Below are positions 7,853 through 16,889 of a stretch of 64,000 bases of DNA, one piece after another. Origin of the DNA: Roseiarcus sp963806935 (GTDB taxonomy: Bacteria > Pseudomonadota > Alphaproteobacteria > Rhizobiales > Beijerinckiaceae); assembly GCA_963806935.1 (NCBI GenBank), contig CAWEAT010000013.1, forward strand, positions 1-64,000. Reading direction: 5' to 3'. Under the pieces are notes generated by a model. The model was given only the letters and a program-made list of their open reading frames with translations, was not told the origin of the DNA and did no database searches. A program made the position numbers and the translations under genes. How positions within the stretch are numbered: the first letter of the stretch is position 1; each line of letters starts with the position of its first letter.

Positions 7853-7977
7853 CACGCACGAGGACACGCGCGGCTTGGGCCGCATCCGCGCGGTCGCCGA
7901 TCATCTGACGAAGGCGGTCGCGCGGGACAGGGGGATGTTCATATAAACGCCCGGGCCATCCCACCCTTCGAACTGGA
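7853..7977. repeat. 125-bp direct repeat, copy 2
   Basis: Second copy of 7581-7705 (3 mismatches). It carries the C-terminal codons of the LysR gene in a non-functional context. With the preceding element it fills the 371-bp gap between the LysR gene and the caspase-like gene; no other gene is visible there. Confidence 0.9.
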
Positions 7978-8045
7978 GAGTTGAGCCGATCTATGGTGAT
8001 CTGCTGGATCATGTCGTAAAACGCAGCGGGGTTCAAAAGGCGCCC

Positions 8046-9270
8046 ATGACCGTTCGCAGGTTTATCGTTGTTGCGCTGTTGGTTGCGGCTTCGGCGTTGC
8101 TCAGCTTTCCGCGCCCGGGTTTGGCCGCTGATCGTGTCGCGCTGATCATTGGCAACGGCGCTTATGCAACGGCGCCGACCCTCTCAAATCCCTCGAACGA
8201 TGCGAGGGACATCGCCGCCGCTTTGCGCGCGATCGGCTTCGACATCGATTTCAGGATCAATTCATCGCGGGACGACATGGCGGCGGCGATTGCCCGGTTT
8301 GCTGATCGCGCGCGCAACGCAGACGTTGCCCTGTTCTTCTATGCAGGTCACGGAGTGCAGGCGGAGGGCGAGAACTATCTTATCCCCATCGACGCTAGAA
8401 TTGACAGTCAGGCCACGCTCGGTCTCCAGACGATCGATTTATCGAAATTGCAGGACGCGATGACCGATGGCGCAAGCGTGCGCATCATCATTCTCGACGC
8501 GTGCCGCAACAATCCGTTCGTCGATTCGACTGCATCGCGGCATCGGCGGCTCGCGAGGCCTATCGCCCATGGACACCCGGGCCGCCGGTTCCCTCATCAT
8601 CTATTCCACCCAACCGAACACAGTCGCCGCAGACGGCAAGGGGCGCAATTCGCCGTTCACCGCCGCGCTGTTGCGCCACATCGGCACCCGGGGACTGGAA
8701 ATTCGCCAAATGATGTCCCGGGTGCGCAAAGACGTGGTCGATGCGACGGGCGGACAAATTCCCTGGGACAATTCCTCGCTGATCGGCGACGTCTACCTCG
8801 CAGGACCTGAGTCCTCGAAGGCGACGATAGGCCCATCGCCCGCCCCTCCGGCGCCCGCCTCGTCGCCATCCGATCCTTGCACGGACGTGTCGACGGAGAC
8901 AATTCTTGCTCCGGTTCGCCAATTGTTCGCGGCCTTGCAGGCGCTCGACCTCTCGCTCTACGCCGATCAGTGGGCGGACGACGCGATCTACGTGAACAGG
9001 CGCACCGGCGAGTCCCGCGACCGGGCGGCCATCGTCGCCGCCAAGCGCAGCGGCTTTGCGCGGTGGTCGCGCGTCGCTGTTGAGCTGTCGCAGCGCCCGA
9101 CGATTGTCTCCCATACGGGAAGGGAGGCGAAGATCGAGGACACCTATTCGATCAGCATCGTCAGCGGCGGCCGGGCGCTCCCGCCTGATGTCGGCCATGA
9201 GGCCTATAGAGTGCGTTGCGAGGACGATGGACGGTGGCGCATTACGCGCAACGACGATTATCTGCAGTGA
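8046..9270 (+). CDS. caspase-like (peptidase C14) secreted protein, frameshifted
   Basis: An N-terminal signal peptide (VVALLVAASALLSF, LAADR) leads into a caspase p20-like domain: VALIIGNGAYATAPTLSN, the histidine in ALFFYAGHGVQ (His102) and the cysteine in IILDACRNNPF (Cys153), both catalytic dyad residues. At about 8539 the frame shifts by one base, and the second frame continues with the expected SRGLSPMDTRAAGSLIIYST, NSPFTAALLRHI and a C-terminal part (from about residue 270) that looks like a SnoaL/DUF4440-type domain (YADQWADDAIYVN), ending at 9270. About 408 aa in total. Such bacterial caspase homologues are common in Hyphomicrobiales; function is uncertain. The stop overlaps the GTG start of the next gene, so the two are probably translated together. 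Confidence 0.75.
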
Positions 9271-9854
9271 GCGGGAACGCACAGCGCCGCGCCGCCTTCG
9301 GAATGATCGCGACGATGCTCACGGCGCCTTTCCTCTTGTCTCGGGCGCGTGCGGCGGCGTTCGACCTCGTCTATGGTGCGGGGCGTCTGTATTGGCCCGG
9401 CGGGTCGACGCGCGCGGCGATCGGCAAGGCGGGCGTGCGTGCCGACAAGCACGAGGGCGACCTCGCGACGCCCGCGGGAGATTTCCCTTTGCTTCAAGGG
9501 TTCTATCGCTCGGATCGGGTTGAGTTGCCCCCCACCGCGCTGCCGATGCGCCCTCTTCAGCCAAGGGACGCCTGGGTCGATGATCCTCCCGACCCCCGCT
9601 ACAATCGTCTCGTCCAATCGCCCTACCCTGCGCACGTCGAACCTCTTTGGCGCAAGGACGGGATCTATGACCTGATTGTCGTGATCGGCTACAATATGTT
9701 CCCGACGAAACCAGGCCTGGGCAGCGCGATCTTCCTCCACATCGCCCGGGAGAGCTATTCGCCGACCGTTGGCTGCGTCGCCATCAAGCGAGCGGCTCTG
9801 CTAGGACTTCTGCCCCGCCTCAGCGCGGACAGCCGGTTGCGCATCACAGCGTGA
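9267..9854 (+). CDS. L,D-transpeptidase (YkuD) family protein
   Basis: GTG at 9267 overlaps the previous stop (GTGA) and gives 195 aa: a hydrophobic leader (AAFGMIATMLTAPFLL, then ARAAA), then a YkuD-like fold with ATPAGDFPLLQGFYRSD and the active-site block FLHIARESYSPTVGCVAI (Cys170, His in FLH). Proteins of this compact kind crosslink or modify peptidoglycan with the catalytic cysteine in the periplasm. The HxxxxxxPTxGC spacing fits the YkuD family. An upstream ATG at 9216 in the same frame lies inside the previous gene and would add 17 residues without family character. Pairing with a caspase-like protein is noteworthy. Confidence 0.8.
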   Translation: MSGNAQRRAAFGMIATMLTAPFLLSRARAAAFDLVYGAGRLYWPGGSTRAAIGKAGVRADKHEGDLATPAGDFPLLQGFYRSDRVELPPTALPMRPLQPRDAWVDDPPDPRYNRLVQSPYPAHVEPLWRKDGIYDLIVVIGYNMFPTKPGLGSAIFLHIARESYSPTVGCVAIKRAALLGLLPRLSADSRLRITA

Positions 9855-9879
9855 AGAACGCGTGTCTCTTACAGTGAAT

Positions 9880-10030
9880 TCAACATCCGCGGCCCCACTT
9901 GATCCTCACTGCGCCGTCAAGCCCCCCGTCGACCATGAACTCGCCGCCGGTGGTGAACGAGGGATTCGTCGCTGGCGAGAAAGAGGATCCGTGTTGGCCG
10001 CCTCCTCGGCCTTGCCTATGCGGCTCCCCG
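9880..10030 (-). pseudogene. short-chain dehydrogenase remnant (C-terminal end)
   Basis: Minus-strand pieces in different frames match the end of an SDR protein: KAEEAAN, then ILFLASDES, then FTTGGEFMVDGGLDGAV before a stop at 9880. At least two frame breaks occur in under 150 bp and the rest of the gene is missing, so this is a decayed fragment. The remainder of the gap to hisG (10031-10199) encodes on the plus strand a short helix-turn-helix-like piece (VAAGMRVSEIALRERLGLSR) that I cannot assign. Confidence 0.6.
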
Positions 10031-10199
10031 CCGTCGCGTCTCAGGAAACTGCCAAGGTCTCGGGAGATGGCCGGACGCGACTTGCTGATCATGGACATGG
10101 TCGCCGCGGGCATGCGGGTCAGCGAGATCGCGCTACGCGAACGCCTGGGACTGTCGCGGAATGGGCTCGAACTTGCGCGACCACCGCGCGCGCGGAACC

Positions 10200-11213
10200 T
10201 TACCCCTGCCCCTTCCCGATCCGCCGCTCCAGCGCTTCGTAGAGCGCGTTGCGGGCGCTGAAGGCCTGTTCGAGCGCGGCAACGCTGACCCGCTCGGCGC
10301 CTTTCTCCAGGAGCCAGCCGGCGAGTTCGGCGACCTGGCCGCGAGCGCAGTGGAGGGCGACGAAGCCGTGCGGATCGACATCCTCGCCGGTCGCCGGAAC
10401 CGCGCCGAACCGCTCATAAGCCGCCTCGACCGCGAGATGGGCCGGGCTTGGCAGGCGGGCGCGGACCTCGCGCGACTTCAAGGCCTCCTCGCTCGCCGCG
10501 ATCCGGGCGAGGATGTCGCGCGCGGCTTGCCTCGCCCTTGCGCCCCACGGCGCGGTCAGCGACGCGACCAGCGTCGCCTGCGAGCGCAGGATCACGCCAT
10601 CGTCGAGAGGTTTGAGCGCGTTTGCCGCAAGCGTCGCGCCGGTGGTGGTGATGTCGACGATGAGTTCGGCCGAGCCCGAGGCCGGCGCGCCCTCGGTCGC
10701 GCCGAGGCTCTCGACGATGCGATAGTCGGCGACGCCATGCTCGGCGAAAAAGCGCCGGGTCAGGTTGACGTATTTGGTCGCCACCCGCATCCGCTCGCCG
10801 CGCTTGGCGCGATAGGCCGAAGCGACGTCGTCGAGATCGGCCATCGAGCGCACGTCGATCCAGGCCCTTGGCGCGGCGACCACCACATTGGCGTGGCCGA
10901 AGCCGAGCGGGCTCAGGAGCTCGAGCCGGGCCTCGACGTCGGCAACCTTCTCGCGCACCAGGTCTTCGCCGGCGACGCCGAAATGGGCCTGGCCGGCGGC
11001 GAGCTGGCCGACGATCTCGGCCGACGAGACATAGGCGACCTCGACTCCGGCGAGGCCTGCGATCCCGCCGCGATAGTCGCGCGCGCCGCGCCCCTGGACC
11101 AGCTCGAGGCCGGCCCGCGCGAAGAACGCCGCCGCAGCTTCCTGCAACCGCCCCTTGGAGGGGATGGCGAGGACGAACGGCGCTTCGGCGCCATTGCCGG
11201 GAGCGGCAGTCAT
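10200..11213 (-). CDS. hisG: ATP phosphoribosyltransferase catalytic subunit
   Basis: First enzyme of histidine synthesis: ATP + PRPP to phosphoribosyl-ATP. The 337-aa protein begins MTAAPGNGAEAPFVLAIPSKG, with the HisG signature region GVAYVSSAEIVGQLAAGQ-like (VEVAYVSSAEIVGQLA) and the PRPP loop region ELIVDITTTGATLAANAL. It is longer than the 210-230 aa short form that usually partners HisZ; a longer HisG beside HisZ is known from Bradyrhizobium relatives. Start at 11213 places the ATG just before the conserved region; the in-frame upstream stretch crosses a repeat. hisZ lies upstream on the same strand, separated by that repeat. Confidence 0.93.
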   Translation of the reverse strand: MTAAPGNGAEAPFVLAIPSKGRLQEAAAAFFARAGLELVQGRGARDYRGGIAGLAGVEVAYVSSAEIVGQLAAGQAHFGVAGEDLVREKVADVEARLELLSPLGFGHANVVVAAPRAWIDVRSMADLDDVASAYRAKRGERMRVATKYVNLTRRFFAEHGVADYRIVESLGATEGAPASGSAELIVDITTTGATLAANALKPLDDGVILRSQATLVASLTAPWGARARQAARDILARIAASEEALKSREVRARLPSPAHLAVEAAYERFGAVPATGEDVDPHGFVALHCARGQVAELAGWLLEKGAERVSVAALEQAFSARNALYEALERRIGKGQG

Positions 11214-11233
11214 CAGCGCTGCTCCCGTTTGGC

Positions 11234-11362
11234 CGTCATTGCGAGCGATAGGGCGTCGAAAGACGCCCGTCCTTCGGGACGGGCTAGGGCGAAGCAATCC
11301 AGGAGAACGTCGGGCGCTCCACAATCTGGATTGCTTCGTCGCTGACGCTCCTCGCAATGACG
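11234..11362. repeat. dispersed palindromic repeat between hisZ and hisG
   Basis: Outer arms CGTCATTGCGAG (11234-11245) and CTCGCAATGACG (11351-11362) are perfect complements, and so are inner arms GAAGCAATCCAG (11291-11302) and CTGGATTGCTTC (11326-11337). A related unit is at 19334-19446. This kind of nested palindrome is widespread between genes in Hyphomicrobiales. It could fold in the mRNA between hisZ and hisG. Confidence 0.8.
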
Positions 11363-11386
11363 GGTTTCGCCTGATCGCGTCATGGT

Positions 11387-12580
11387 CTAGCGCTTCTCCC
11401 CATTCGCGAGCCGGTCGAGGGTGATCGCGGCGCCGACGGCGGGGATGTCCGCGCCCGCGCCGAGGCGCCTGGCGAGCCCATCATAGCGTCCGCCCGCGAG
11501 CGCGGTCTTCGCGCCGGCGGCGGCGGCGTCATGGGCCTCGAATACGAAGCCGGTGTAATAGTCGAAGTCGCGCACGAAGGCGGCGCTGAAGCGCATATCC
11601 TCGAGTCTTGCGCCGCGGGCGGCGATGAAGCCGTTGCGCAGCTCGAACGAATCGATCGCCGCATCGAGGTCGAGGCGCGCGGACTCGGCGAGGCGGCGAA
11701 GCTCGATCGCGGCCTCGTCGGGATCGCCGGAAATGGCCAGGAAGGCGTCCAGCACCGCCCGCTTCTCGGCTTCGATCGGCTCGCCCGAGCGCAGCGAAGC
11801 CTGTTCGAGGAACCGGTCGGCGATCTCGCCGGCGCTGCGCCCGCCGACCGTCTCGATGCCGGCGATCGCCAGCAGGTCCTCGACCAGCGCTTTCGCGCCG
11901 GCGTGGTCGGCGCTTTCCAGCGCCGCCAGCACGCCCGCCTGCGCGAGCGCGCCCTGGCTCGGCCGGTTGAAGATGGCCTCGAGGCTGCGCCCGCGCGCGA
12001 CGCCGCGGCGCAAACGGCGCCGCCAGACCTCCGGGATGTCGAGCGAAGCGAGGACGCCCTCGAACAGGCCGGCGTCGCCGAGCCGGGCGGCGAGCTGGCC
12101 GCCCCCCGCCGCCGTCGCCGCCTCGAGGCTGAGCGCGAACACTTCGGCGTCGGCCGCCTCGGCGTCGTTGCGGCCAAAGCTCTCGAGCCCGGTCTGCGTC
12201 TCTTCGCCGGCCTGCCCCGCCCGCGCCCTGAACACCGGGCCGAGATAGGAATATTCGGCGACGCCACCGGCCCGGTCCGAAGCGAGATAGGCGCGGCAGA
12301 CGGGAATTGTATATTCCGGCCTGAGGCAAAGCTCCTCGCCCGCGGCGCCGGCGGTGAGGAAGAGACGCCGCCGGACCTCCTCGCCCGACATGTCGAGGAA
12401 GATCGCCGCCGGATGCAGGACCGGCGGCTCGGTCCGCTCGAACCCCGCGGCGAGGAAATGGTCGAGCGCGCGCTCGCCGGCGCTGCGCGGCGCCTGGCTG
12501 ACGGGGCTGGAAAAGGTCGGCGCTTCAACGGTCGGGGTCACCGGGCGGCCCTCAGAAGTCTTGAGCGCCCCCTTTAACAA
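11387..12580 (-). CDS. hisZ: ATP phosphoribosyltransferase regulatory subunit
   Basis: A 397-aa paralogue of class II histidyl-tRNA synthetase catalytic domain that serves as the regulatory partner of HisG. Marks: LCLRPEYTIPVCRAYL (motif 2 like), EYSYLGPVFRAR, GLESFGRNDAEAADAEVF, VRDFDYYTGFVFEAH and the glycine-rich ALAGGRYDGLARRLG. It lacks the anticodon-binding domain, as HisZ does. The exact start is uncertain; ATGs further in (for instance before the AGERALDHFLAAGF region) are absent, so the upstream ATG at 12580 is kept. It precedes hisG on the same strand. Confidence 0.93.
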   Translation of the reverse strand: MLKGALKTSEGRPVTPTVEAPTFSSPVSQAPRSAGERALDHFLAAGFERTEPPVLHPAAIFLDMSGEEVRRRLFLTAGAAGEELCLRPEYTIPVCRAYLASDRAGGVAEYSYLGPVFRARAGQAGEETQTGLESFGRNDAEAADAEVFALSLEAATAAGGGQLAARLGDAGLFEGVLASLDIPEVWRRRLRRGVARGRSLEAIFNRPSQGALAQAGVLAALESADHAGAKALVEDLLAIAGIETVGGRSAGEIADRFLEQASLRSGEPIEAEKRAVLDAFLAISGDPDEAAIELRRLAESARLDLDAAIDSFELRNGFIAARGARLEDMRFSAAFVRDFDYYTGFVFEAHDAAAAGAKTALAGGRYDGLARRLGAGADIPAVGAAITLDRLANGEKR

Positions 12581-12629
12581 AGCCGCTGCAGGCGCGCAGC
12601 CCTTTTCCCGGGGCAGAGTGAACGCAGTC

Positions 12630-12762
12630 TTGGCGCCGCCCCCTCCGCGGTCCCCTCCCCCGCCTCGCGTGGGAGGATGGAAGCGGCGCCCTCGCGCGCT
12701 CTCTTCCCATGCGCTTCAGCGCAGGGGGAGTAGGATCGTCCGAAGGACGGTGGAGGGGGCAA
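12630..12762. repeat. intergenic repeat-like palindromic segment
   Basis: The gap upstream of hisZ and the MscS gene contains CCCCTCCCCCGCCTCGCG and GGGGGAGTAGGATCGTCCGA elements, with a short CGTCCGAAGGACGG hairpin and GGAGGGGGC near the end. This C/G-rich layout resembles dispersed repeats found between genes of this group, but no second copy is in the window. Confidence 0.35.
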
Positions 12763-12841
12763 GTTGCCGCGGCGGCCCGGCCATGGTCGGATGGATGAGG
12801 GAGCGCGCCGCCGAATCAGCCTCGGGGCCATTTTGCCTGCG

Positions 12842-15295
12842 ATGAAGCCTGCGTCCGCCTTGCGCCAGTTGCACTGGGCCATTCTTGGGGCCGTTCTCGG
12901 GGCCGTTTTCGCCTTGGTCCTCCTGGGGCCCGGGCGCGCCTGGGCGCAGGACGCCCATCCGCTCGATCTCGACCAGACGCGCGCGGCCCTCACCGCGACC
13001 GAAGCGGCGCTGAGGGACAAGAACCTCACCGACGCCGATCTGCAGACGCTCAAGGCCCGGAACGACGCGCTCGGCGTCGCCCTTCAGGCGAAGATCGCGG
13101 AGCTCACGCCGCGGCTCGCCGCCGCCGCCAAGCGGCTCGAGGAGCTGACGCCCAAATCGGGCGAGACCGCGCCCACCACCGATGTCGCGGCCAAGGAGCT
13201 CGAGAGCGAGAAGAAGAGGCACGACACGCTCGACGCCAACCTGCGCGCCGCCCGCGCCATGCTGCTGCAATCCGACGACCTCTCGACCCGCATCAGCACG
13301 ACGCGGCGCCAGTTGTTCGCGCGCCAGACATTCGCCCGGTCGTCGAGCGTCCTCGATCCGCAGCTCTGGGTCGCGGTCTGGCGGGAGGTTCCGATCGCCG
13401 CCGCAGTGATGGGAAGCCTGATCGGCAACTGGTTCGAGGCCGTCGGCGAACGGGCGACGACGGGGCTGAAGATCGGCGTAGCGGCGGTCGCGCTCGCACT
13501 GCTGCTGGCCGTCGCGCCGCTTGGGTGGCTCACGCGCCGGGTCATCCGTCGCGATCCCGGCGCAACCGCGCCGAGCCGGCTCCGCCGCGCGCTCGCGGCC
13601 GCATGGATCTTCTTCATCCTCGCGGCGCTGCCGCTCGCCGGCCTCGGCCTCCTGGCGAGCGCGCTCGACGCGTTCGACCTTTCCGATCCGAGCATCCAGG
13701 GCGTGATCGACGCGGCGCTCGACGCCGCGCGGGCGTTGATAGCCGTCAACGCGCTCGCGCGCGGAATGCTCGCGCCCAGCCTTGCGGCCTGGCGGCTTGC
13801 GCCGGCGAGCGACCGCGCGGCTTCTGTTCTCTATCGCGCCGCCATGGCGATCGCGGCGATCTGGGCCGCCGGGCGGTTGATCGAGCCCACGGCCGACGCC
13901 GTCGCCTCGCTCAACATCGCGGTCGCCGCGCGGGGCGTGGGCGCGATCCTCGTTTCGCTCGTGATCGCTTTCGCGCTGCGCCAGTTCAAGACCCGGCAGG
14001 AGAACGCCGCCGGACCGGCGCAAACCGACCGTTGGGCGCCGCTGAGAACGCTCGTCTGGGCGCTGGCGTTCGTCATTTTCGCCGCCGCGCTCACAGGCTA
14101 CATCGCCTTCGCCACTTTCCTCGTCAATCAGGTGATCTACCTCACCGCCCTCGGCAGCCTGCTCTACCTCATCGACTGCATCGTTCATGACGGGACCGAG
14201 GCGCTGCTCGCGCCGGAGGCGCCGGTCGGGGCGGGACTTCTGGCGATGGTCGGCCTACGCCGCAACGCGCTCGCCCAGATCGTCGTCATCCTGCAAGGCG
14301 TCGCGCGCCTCGTGGCGCTGGTGATCGCGATCGCCGCGGTGCTCGAACCGTGGGGCGTGCAGTCGCAGGACATGTTCGGCGCGCTGAGAGCCGCCTACTT
14401 CGGCTTTTCCATCGGCGGGCTCACGCTGTCGCTGTCGTCGATGATCGAGGCGGCGGCGGTGTTCGCCGTCGTGCTGTTCGTCACCCGGATGATCCAGGAG
14501 TGGCTTGGCGCCCGGTTTCTGCCCCAAACCCGCCTCGACGCCGGAGTGAGGAACTCGGTCAGGACGATTTTTGGTTACGTCGGCGCGATCGTCGCCGTGC
14601 TGCTGGCGGGCGCGCAAATCGGCCTCGACGTCGAGAAGCTCGCGCTCATCGCCGGCGGCCTGTCGGTCGGCATCGGCTTCGGCCTGCAGACGATCGCCAA
14701 CAATTTCGTCTCCGGGCTCATCCTCCTGTGGGAGCGCGGCATCCGCGTCGGCGACTGGGTCGTGGTCGGAAACGAACAGGGATTCGTGCATAGCATCAAC
14801 GCCCGCGCGACCGAGATCGAAACCTTCGATCGCGGCACCCTGATCGTTCCGAACTCGAATCTGGTCAGCGGCGTGGTCAAGAACTGGGTCCGCAACGACC
14901 GGGTGGGCCGGATCGTCGTGGCGGTCAACGTCGCCTACGAGAGCGACGTCGAGCAGGTGCGCGACATGCTGATCGCCGCCGCCAAGGCGCAGGATCAGGT
15001 GCTCAGGATTCCCGCGCCGACCGTGCTGTTCGCCGAATTCGCCGACTGGGCGCTCAAGTTCAATCTCATCTGCTTCGTCGACGACATCGAGCTCGCCGAG
15101 CGGACCCGCAGCGACATCAATTTCGACGTCCTGCGCCGGATGCGCGAAGCCGGCTTGCGCATCCCTTACCCGGCGCCCCGCCGCCCCCGCCGCCGGACGC
15201 AGTGGCCAAGTGATATCCCGCCGTCTCAGGCCGCCGTCGTCCGCCCCGCCTCCCAGCCGATGATCGCCTGCTTGCGCGCGAGGCCCCAATGGTAG
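12842..15295 (+). CDS. mechanosensitive ion channel, DUF3772-MscS type
   Basis: A membrane protein of about 790-817 aa. It has a signal peptide or first helix (AILGAVLGAVFALVLLGPG, then AWAQ), a periplasmic coiled DUF3772 domain (about residues 40-190), around ten membrane spans, and the MscS core near residues 570-720: LALIAGGLSVGIGFGLQTIA (pore helix), NNFVSGLILLWERGIRVGDW and the beta domain IETFDRGTLIVPNSNLVSGV. It would release solutes on hypo-osmotic shock. The last residues read RRPRRRTQWPSDI, but adding one base in the C run near 15176 gives a Pro-rich tail ending PDAVAK with a stop at 15211-15213; as printed the frame runs to 15295 into the convergent gene. The start ATG at 12842 precedes the signal-like helix. 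Confidence 0.88.
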   Translation: MKPASALRQLHWAILGAVLGAVFALVLLGPGRAWAQDAHPLDLDQTRAALTATEAALRDKNLTDADLQTLKARNDALGVALQAKIAELTPRLAAAAKRLEELTPKSGETAPTTDVAAKELESEKKRHDTLDANLRAARAMLLQSDDLSTRISTTRRQLFARQTFARSSSVLDPQLWVAVWREVPIAAAVMGSLIGNWFEAVGERATTGLKIGVAAVALALLLAVAPLGWLTRRVIRRDPGATAPSRLRRALAAAWIFFILAALPLAGLGLLASALDAFDLSDPSIQGVIDAALDAARALIAVNALARGMLAPSLAAWRLAPASDRAASVLYRAAMAIAAIWAAGRLIEPTADAVASLNIAVAARGVGAILVSLVIAFALRQFKTRQENAAGPAQTDRWAPLRTLVWALAFVIFAAALTGYIAFATFLVNQVIYLTALGSLLYLIDCIVHDGTEALLAPEAPVGAGLLAMVGLRRNALAQIVVILQGVARLVALVIAIAAVLEPWGVQSQDMFGALRAAYFGFSIGGLTLSLSSMIEAAAVFAVVLFVTRMIQEWLGARFLPQTRLDAGVRNSVRTIFGYVGAIVAVLLAGAQIGLDVEKLALIAGGLSVGIGFGLQTIANNFVSGLILLWERGIRVGDWVVVGNEQGFVHSINARATEIETFDRGTLIVPNSNLVSGVVKNWVRNDRVGRIVVAVNVAYESDVEQVRDMLIAAAKAQDQVLRIPAPTVLFAEFADWALKFNLICFVDDIELAERTRSDINFDVLRRMREAGLRIPYPAPRRPRRRTQWPSDIPPSQAAVVRPASQPMIACLRARPQW

Positions 15296-16086
15296 CCGGT
15301 GAGCGCGCCCGAGCGCCCGAGCACGCGATGGCAGGGCACGACGAACGAGATCGGATTGCGGCCGACCGCCGCGCCGACCGCCCGCGCCGCCGTCGGCCGG
15401 CCGATCTTGCGGGCGATGTCCGAATAGGTCGTCGCCCGCCCCATCGGGACGCTGAGCAGCGTCTCCCACACCCGAAGCTCGAAGTCCGTGCCGATCATCA
15501 CCACCCTGAGCGGGGCGTCGGGCCGCCATAACGCCGGATCGAACGCCCGCCGCGCGTAGGGGCGGGTCGCGCCCTCGTCGCCGATGAGGCGGGCGCGCGG
15601 CCAGCGGCGCGCCATGTCGGCGAGCGCGGCCGAGCGGTCTCCGTCGTCGACAAAGCCGAGGCCCGCCATGCCGCGCGGCGCCGCCACCACGATCGCCTCG
15701 CCAAAGGGCGAGTCATGAAAGCCATAGGCGAGGACGAGATCGTCGCGCCGGTAGTCGCCGGGCGTCAGCGCCTCGTGGGCGACGAAAAGATCATGCAGCC
15801 GGCTCGGGCTGGAAAGTCCGACGTCATAGGCCGCCTCGAGCACGCTCGCCGAATCGCGCAGAAGCTCGCGCGCCCGCTCGATCGTGATCGCCTGCAGAAA
15901 CGCCTTCGGCGTCAACCCCGCCCAGCGCTTGAAGACATGCTGGAAGTGGGAGGCCGAGAGGCCGACGTGGCCGGCGACCGCCTCGATCGACGGCTGGTCG
16001 CGATAGCGGGTGGAGATGAACTCGATCGCGCGCCGGACGGTGGCGTAATCCGCGCTCGCGATCGGGGAGTTGGGAACATCGAGCAC
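15226..16086 (-). CDS. AraC-type HTH / methylated-DNA-protein-cysteine methyltransferase
   Basis: A two-domain DNA repair protein of 286 aa. Residues about 10-105 form an AraC helix-turn-helix (QPSIEAVAGHVGLSASHFQH, KRWAGLTPKAFLQAITIERA) and the C-terminus is an Ogt/Ada alkyltransferase with the acceptor cysteine in SFVVPCHRVLGRSGALTGYH. It would move methyl groups from O6-methylguanine to that cysteine. The N-terminal Ada zinc domain that senses phosphotriesters is absent. GTG at 16086 is favoured as start because AGGAG lies 6 bases before it; ATG at 16125 in the same frame has poor spacing. It overlaps slightly the printed tail of the convergent MscS gene. Confidence 0.88.
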   Translation of the reverse strand: MLDVPNSPIASADYATVRRAIEFISTRYRDQPSIEAVAGHVGLSASHFQHVFKRWAGLTPKAFLQAITIERARELLRDSASVLEAAYDVGLSSPSRLHDLFVAHEALTPGDYRRDDLVLAYGFHDSPFGEAIVVAAPRGMAGLGFVDDGDRSAALADMARRWPRARLIGDEGATRPYARRAFDPALWRPDAPLRVVMIGTDFELRVWETLLSVPMGRATTYSDIARKIGRPTAARAVGAAVGRNPISFVVPCHRVLGRSGALTGYHWGLARKQAIIGWEAGRTTAA

Positions 16087-16174
16087 GGGTCGCTCCTGTC
16101 GCGGCTGAATCAAAGCCTTACCCATGCTCCGGGGCCGGGCGCCACCCGAAAACGACGATCGGCGCGGCCGTCCC

Positions 16175-16732
16175 TCAAACTTCGTCGAGCAGTCCGGTCG
16201 GCAGGCCGTCGATGCTGACGAGATTGTTCTCCCGCCGGTAGGCCTCGAGGCCGTCTTCGCCCTTCGAGCGCGCCCAATTGTCGAGCGAGGGGCGCTCGCC
16301 GCGATAGTCGAACAGCGGCGTCCCGTAGCCGCAGGAGGTCTGCACACGATCGACGTGAAGGCGGACGATTTGCCGCGCGCCGGCTGGCTCGACCCCGCCG
16401 AAGGCGCTCTTGAGCAGTTCGCGGTAAGCCGGCGAGCCGCGATGCAGAACTTCCCCCCGGCCGTACAGCCGCATGATGTTTGGTGGACCGTCGAAGGCGC
16501 AGAACATGACCGTAAGCCGGCCGTCGGCCTTCAGATGCGCAGCGGTCTCATTGCCGCTGCCGGTCCGGTCGAGATAGGCGACCGTGCGCTGGTCGATGAC
16601 TGCGAACGCGTCCGTCCCGCGCGGCGACAGGTTGACCCGCGCGTCGGGGGCGGCTGTAGCGGCGAAGAAGATGCGCTGCCGGCTTATGAATTCACGATGG
16701 CTGGCGTCGAGGCTCGGAAACTGATTGCCCAT
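16175..16732 (-). CDS. pyridoxamine 5'-phosphate oxidase family protein
   Basis: A 185-aa protein of the split-barrel flavin-binding superfamily. It opens MGNQFPSLDASHREFISRQR and has RVNLSPRGTDAFAVIDQRTV, VAYLDRTGSGNETAAHLKAD and LTVMFCAFDGPPNIMRLYGR, the pattern of the general-stress/PNPOx-like group rather than true PdxH. The C-terminal TSCGYGTPLFDYRGERP is conserved in this subgroup. Cofactor (FMN, F420 or heme) and substrate are unknown. It stands alone between the alkyltransferase and the DUF4331 gene. Confidence 0.85.
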   Translation of the reverse strand: MGNQFPSLDASHREFISRQRIFFAATAAPDARVNLSPRGTDAFAVIDQRTVAYLDRTGSGNETAAHLKADGRLTVMFCAFDGPPNIMRLYGRGEVLHRGSPAYRELLKSAFGGVEPAGARQIVRLHVDRVQTSCGYGTPLFDYRGERPSLDNWARSKGEDGLEAYRRENNLVSIDGLPTGLLDEV

Positions 16733-16889
16733 GATGCCTCAATGATAGTCCATTCGCCGGGCGAAGGAAAAGATGGGTTTCGGCCAGCAAAATCAGCGTG
16801 CGCCCTGTCATGCCCAAATCGAGATTGGCTGCTATGATCAGAGCGCGCGGGACCCAAGGGGTTCGAGTTTCCGGCAGGAGGATAGCGCC

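Noticed and set aside
7746..8036. 96-aa minus-strand frame across the repeat region
   Set aside because: It spans the inverted-repeat element and the antisense of the LysR tail, with no family character.
12716..14188. 490-aa minus-strand frame opposite the MscS gene
   Set aside because: Very rich in Arg and Gly with no domain; the plus-strand gene has a signal peptide, membrane spans and the MscS core.
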